In this document: positions 60,380 to 64,000 of the stretch, one piece after another | How the letters are laid out: each line of letters begins with the position of its first letter | How positions within the stretch are numbered: position 1 is the stretch's first letter | Origin: Volvox africanus | Lineage: Eukaryota > Chlorophyta > Chlorophyceae > Chlamydomonadales > Volvocaceae | NCBI GenBank assembly: GCA_030268105.1 | Contig: BSDZ01000014.1 | Span: 1,443,001 to 1,507,000 of the forward strand | DNA length: 64,000 bases | Reading direction: 5' to 3' | The notes under the pieces: generated by a model | The model's input: only the letters and a program-made list of their open reading frames with translations | Database searches by the model: none | Told to the model about the DNA's origin: nothing | Position numbers and translations under genes: made by a program

Positions 60380-61679
60380 TGCTAGCCAAGCGAATAGGTG
60401 GGAATGGCTCTCTAGGTTGACACAGCCACCAAATGCTGCTGTGGCAGGTGGTATCGACCTTCCGAACCAGCCTTCACCTATTCCCAGGCAAGGCGGCACA
60501 GCATCCCCTGAGGCACCTACATCACCTATTTATGCCCCATCCCCTTTTTATGTTCATGGCCCTGCTGTAGTGTCAAACCATTTGACACCTGGTGCCGTGG
60601 ATATTCCTGGGATGGCTCCCGCTGCTGCCGCAACAACTTGTGCTGCTGTTGCGGGCACCTCTTCCAGGCCACCTGGGCCTCCTCATACTGGACATGAGGA
60701 CGAGGTGATAAAAATAGCGATCGCAGTGCCTAAGCTGAATATCCCTATGGATGTTAAGCTTTCTGATTTAGGACGAGTTGCTGCGCCTCTAACACGGGCC
60801 TTTGTCCGTAATGTTAGGAACTACTTTGCCACAGCCCGTGGGGGTCAACAGGACTCTACGCGCCGTCTTTTCTTGGCCACTGCCTTTGAAGGCGCGGTAA
60901 GATTATGGCACGATCAATGGACTAACGCAAGGGATTCTTATACATCTGAGGAACTGCTAGAAGCACTGCTTGTCCGTTTTGCACCCCAGGTCCAGTCACG
61001 TGACACTGAGGCACGCCTGAAATTAAATGCTGGCAAATACCGTATGCGCCCTGGAGAAACTGTCTCTGCCTATCAGAGCCGCTTTGAGGCTCTTGTCACG
61101 CCCATTGCGGACCTGTCTGATAGTGAGCGTGTGTTTTGGTTTCAGCAGGGCCTCTCATCCGACCTTAGTGGGGACTGTGCAACTGACCTGTCGGGTAAAA
61201 CCTTTAAGTCATATACAGACTTGGTTCAGTTCTCCCTGGGAGCTGAACTTAGGTTACTGGCCCGACGGGAATCTGACAAACTGGTCCGTCCCAAAATGAA
61301 CATGCTGTCGGTACAGGACATGGCCTGCGACGACCCTGACGAGGAGACCCCGGCGCCCCCGACCAAAAAACCGCGGGCTGCATCCGTTCGTCCAGGCATC
61401 ACCGGGCACGAGGATCAGCCACGGCAGGTTAAGGGCGCCGGTAAGTCTAAGAGGGGCGGCGGACAGCAGGGGAGGCACTTGGCCCTAAAAGGGGGCCACG
61501 TGCAGAAGAAGGGGCCCAAGCAGAACCTAGCGGAATATTTAACCACATTCAAATGTACTAGACGGGAGTTCCATTTTCGTAAACAACATGGGATGTGCCT
61601 CCGTTGCGGTTCCGACCAACATAGGGTTGACTCCTGCCCAATGCTGGGGGCGGAGAAAAATAAGGGTAAGGACCACTAG
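60300..61679 (+). CDS. gag polyprotein of element B
   Basis: 459 residues, intact. Ala/Pro-rich N-terminus, then a Ty3/gypsy capsid-type region (VRLWHDQWTNARDSYTSEEL, LLVRFAPQ, YQSRFEALVTPIADL, VFWFQQGL). A basic linker precedes a CCHC zinc knuckle CLRCGSDQHRVDSC (CX2CX4HX4C). It ends at TAG (61677-61679), after which the same frame stays open into pol. Confidence 0.93.
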   Translation: MQASNLANAVSALAANTFQFVGRIAANASQANRWEWLSRLTQPPNAAVAGGIDLPNQPSPIPRQGGTASPEAPTSPIYAPSPFYVHGPAVVSNHLTPGAVDIPGMAPAAAATTCAAVAGTSSRPPGPPHTGHEDEVIKIAIAVPKLNIPMDVKLSDLGRVAAPLTRAFVRNVRNYFATARGGQQDSTRRLFLATAFEGAVRLWHDQWTNARDSYTSEELLEALLVRFAPQVQSRDTEARLKLNAGKYRMRPGETVSAYQSRFEALVTPIADLSDSERVFWFQQGLSSDLSGDCATDLSGKTFKSYTDLVQFSLGAELRLLARRESDKLVRPKMNMLSVQDMACDDPDEETPAPPTKKPRAASVRPGITGHEDQPRQVKGAGKSKRGGGQQGRHLALKGGHVQKKGPKQNLAEYLTTFKCTRREFHFRKQHGMCLRCGSDQHRVDSCPMLGAEKNKGKDH

Positions 61680-64000
61680 GAACTTGCCCAGGTTGGTATA
61701 GAGGGATCACCACCTGGGGTCTTTGCTGTGGGCCAGATGGTAGCAAAGTGCCGTGCAGTACGGGCTCTTTTGCCCTCTGTTTTAAACCAAGTGGAGCAGG
61801 TGATAGGGAGACGTTTTTCTTTTGATGCACGAACTGTCCGTGCCGGCTTTGATGGCTTTTGTAATCTGTTTGAGCCTCAAGGTCGCCCCCTATCCTCCGC
61901 TAACTTGGGTGGGCATACTATCTTGTTCACTCCCTCTTCACTCTGCGAGCTACAGAAGCAATTAGCTCTCTTTAGGGCATGCAAACGTCAACACCCTGAT
62001 ACCTCAGCATGCATCTTGCTGCCTGAGTATGTGTCCCGACGCAACCCTTCTTTTCTGTCGGGAATGCAACGGGTCTTAAGGTTTAATCCAGGGACGGCTC
62101 TTTTCCATAGCCTTGATATGGCAGGTGAGGTTGTTCAACTCCCTGGAAGCCCATACTCTGTTGACGTCTGGTTTGCTGCTCCTAAATCGGTTCAGGAGGG
62201 CTTGCCTGAGACTGAACCCTGTATTTCAGTTCTCTGCTTGCCTAAAGCTGCTGCCCTGATAGGTGCTGGCGTACCTCTGATCACCGTAAGTACGGCAGGT
62301 CGTACGTTCACCGCCCTAGCCGACTCTGGAGCCAGTGATGATTTCATTTCGGCATCAGTGGTTACGCAGCTTGGCCTGAAACCTAGCCCATGCTCCTGGT
62401 CAGAAGTTACCCTTGCTGATGGGGGTAAGCAGGCTATCTTGGGGCAGGTTAATCTTCGTCTATCTGCAGGTCCTTTAAGGTTAAATGTCCGCCCATACGT
62501 GTTGCCTGAGCTAACTGACGCTGCCACGTATATCTTGGGTTCTTCCACGCTAGCACAGTATGGGGCTGTCCTTGACTATGAGGCTAAATCTTTGCGCCTG
62601 CGCAAGGGGAATCTAGTCTGCAAGGTACCCTTTACTACTGCCGGACAGCCACCAGATCAGATGACACCTGCGCCTTGCTTTAATTATGCAACCACTGCTA
62701 TCTGTCAGCACACTGAACCTGAAGTTGTTGGCAGAAAAGCAGCAGTTCGCATGATTCGCAAGGGGGCCCATGCTTTACTAGTACGGCCCAAGTTGCACCT
62801 GAATGCAACTTCTATCCCAGCTGATGCCACTGACCCTGAGCTTGAGGCCCTGTTACAGGAATATGCAGATATATTCCAGGAGGTCCCTGGTAAGCCTCCA
62901 ATGCGGCCTGTGGATCACACCATACCTTTGGTGCCTGGTGCAGTACCCGTTTCCCGCCCCATGTATCGGCTAAGCCCCTTGGAGCTGGACGAGGTCAAAC
63001 GACAGGTTACTGAGCTGCTGAAAAAAGGTATGATACGGCCAAGCACATCCCCATACTCCGCCCCTATTCTGTTTGTGGGAAAGAAGGATGGGACTCTGAG
63101 AATGTGCATTGACTATAGGGGGTTAAATGCCGCAACAGTTAAGAACCGTTACCCCCTTCCACGTGTCGATGATCTGCTGGATAAGCTAAAAGATTCTGCA
63201 TTCTTTAGCTCTATTGACCTCCAGCAGGGGTATAATCAGATTCGTATAGCAGAATCTGACATCCCTAAAACGGCTTTCCGTACGCCGTTTGGCCATTTTG
63301 AATATACCGTCCTTAGTTTCGGACTGACGAACGCCCCTGCAACGTTCCAAGCCGTCATGGACCGCATCTTCAGGCCATACATCGACAAATTCGTCATCTG
63401 TTATCTGGACGATATCCTGGTGTTTTCAAAGACCCGTGAGGAGCACATACAACACCTCCGCCTGGTCTTTGAGGTTCTGCGGCGTGAGCAGCTGTATGCT
63501 AAGCGTTCTAAGTGCCACTGGGCACAACCACAGGTGGAGTATCTGGGGCATATAGTGTCTCAGGGTGGCATACAGATGGACCCCCGGAAAACTGCTGTTG
63601 TTCGGGATTGGCCAGTGCCCTCCAACCTTCAGGAACTGCGTAAGGTTTTGGGCCTGACCAACTACTTTCGTAAGTTCATAGAGCGCTACTCAGTCATTGC
63701 TGCACCGCTAACAAACCTCACACGTAAGGGAGCCTTCTCTTCACCTGAGGCCTGGACCCCCGCATGCCAAGAAGCTTTTGATGCTTTGAAGCGTGCTATC
63801 TCTGATGATATTATCCTGCACTTCCCTGACTACTCATTGCCGTTCCGTGTAGAGGTCATAACTGATGCATCTATACATGGGACGGGGGCAGTTCTGTTGC
63901 AGCAGGGACGCCCCATTGCATACACGAGTAAGAAGTTTTCGGGGGCTGAAACCCGTTATACCACTGGGGAACAGGAATTTCTGGCGGTCCTACATGCCTT
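61680..64000 (+). CDS. pol of element B: protease, reverse transcriptase, start of RNase H (runs off the window)
   Basis: Open in the gag frame from the codon after TAG to the window end. Aspartic protease motif ALADSGASDDFIS at about 62322-62350 and GSSTLAQYGAV. Reverse transcriptase from LELDEVKRQV through TLRMCIDYRGLN, FFSSIDLQQGYNQI, TPFGHFEYTVLSFGLTNAP and the catalytic VICYLDDILVFS. RNase H begins FRVEVITDASIHGTGAVLLQ, with YTSKKFSGAE following. No initiator ATG precedes the protease, which supports read-through expression. RNase H end, integrase and 3' LTR lie outside. Confidence 0.93.

Overview
The window is nuclear DNA of a eukaryote, most likely a chlamydomonadalean (volvocine) green alga. 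The evidence is short GT-AG exons, TGTAA polyadenylation motifs, an algal bestrophin and an algal-type exostosin, Ty3/gypsy and L1-like retrotransposons, and short TTTAGGG-like tracts. Genus and species cannot be fixed from the sequence. All exon models were worked out by hand from splice signals, reading phase and family motifs; there is no transcript support.

Layout. 1-26 kb is a conventional gene-rich stretch: a 5'-truncated exostosin-like glycosyltransferase (+), a J1-crystallin/ADP-ribosylglycohydrolase-family gene (-), a Lifeguard/TMBIM4-like membrane protein (+), a YoaB-like RidA-family gene (+), a dolichol kinase (-) and, divergent from it, a bestrophin-type anion channel (+). 26-31.6 kb is gene-poor and holds a decayed gypsy-type integrase/PHD-finger remnant.

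31.6-54.4 kb is read as one 22.7-kb gene. A signal-peptide exon is followed by at least 15 intact exons of exactly 84 nt, all phase 1-1. Each encodes a 28-residue, four-cysteine repeat that resembles galaxin repeats (CC-x13-CC-x11). A short terminal exon closes the last repeat and stops. The exons come as A+B pairs in duplicated blocks of about 1.5 kb. The introns carry a complete 7.27-kb L1-like LINE, two truncated copies of that LINE family (one split by a solo LTR), two SINE-like elements, large palindromes, and a stray thioredoxin-reductase C-terminal fragment.

54.4-64 kb holds two related Ty3/gypsy elements. Element B is inserted into the reverse-transcriptase region of the older, frameshifted element A. 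Both have gag and pol in one frame separated by a UAG codon, and both have a predicted two-exon ORF upstream of, and overlapping, gag.

The host genes form no evident pathway. The coherent story is structural: an exon-duplicating, cysteine-rich secreted-protein gene whose introns have filled with nested mobile elements, giving a relative insertion chronology.
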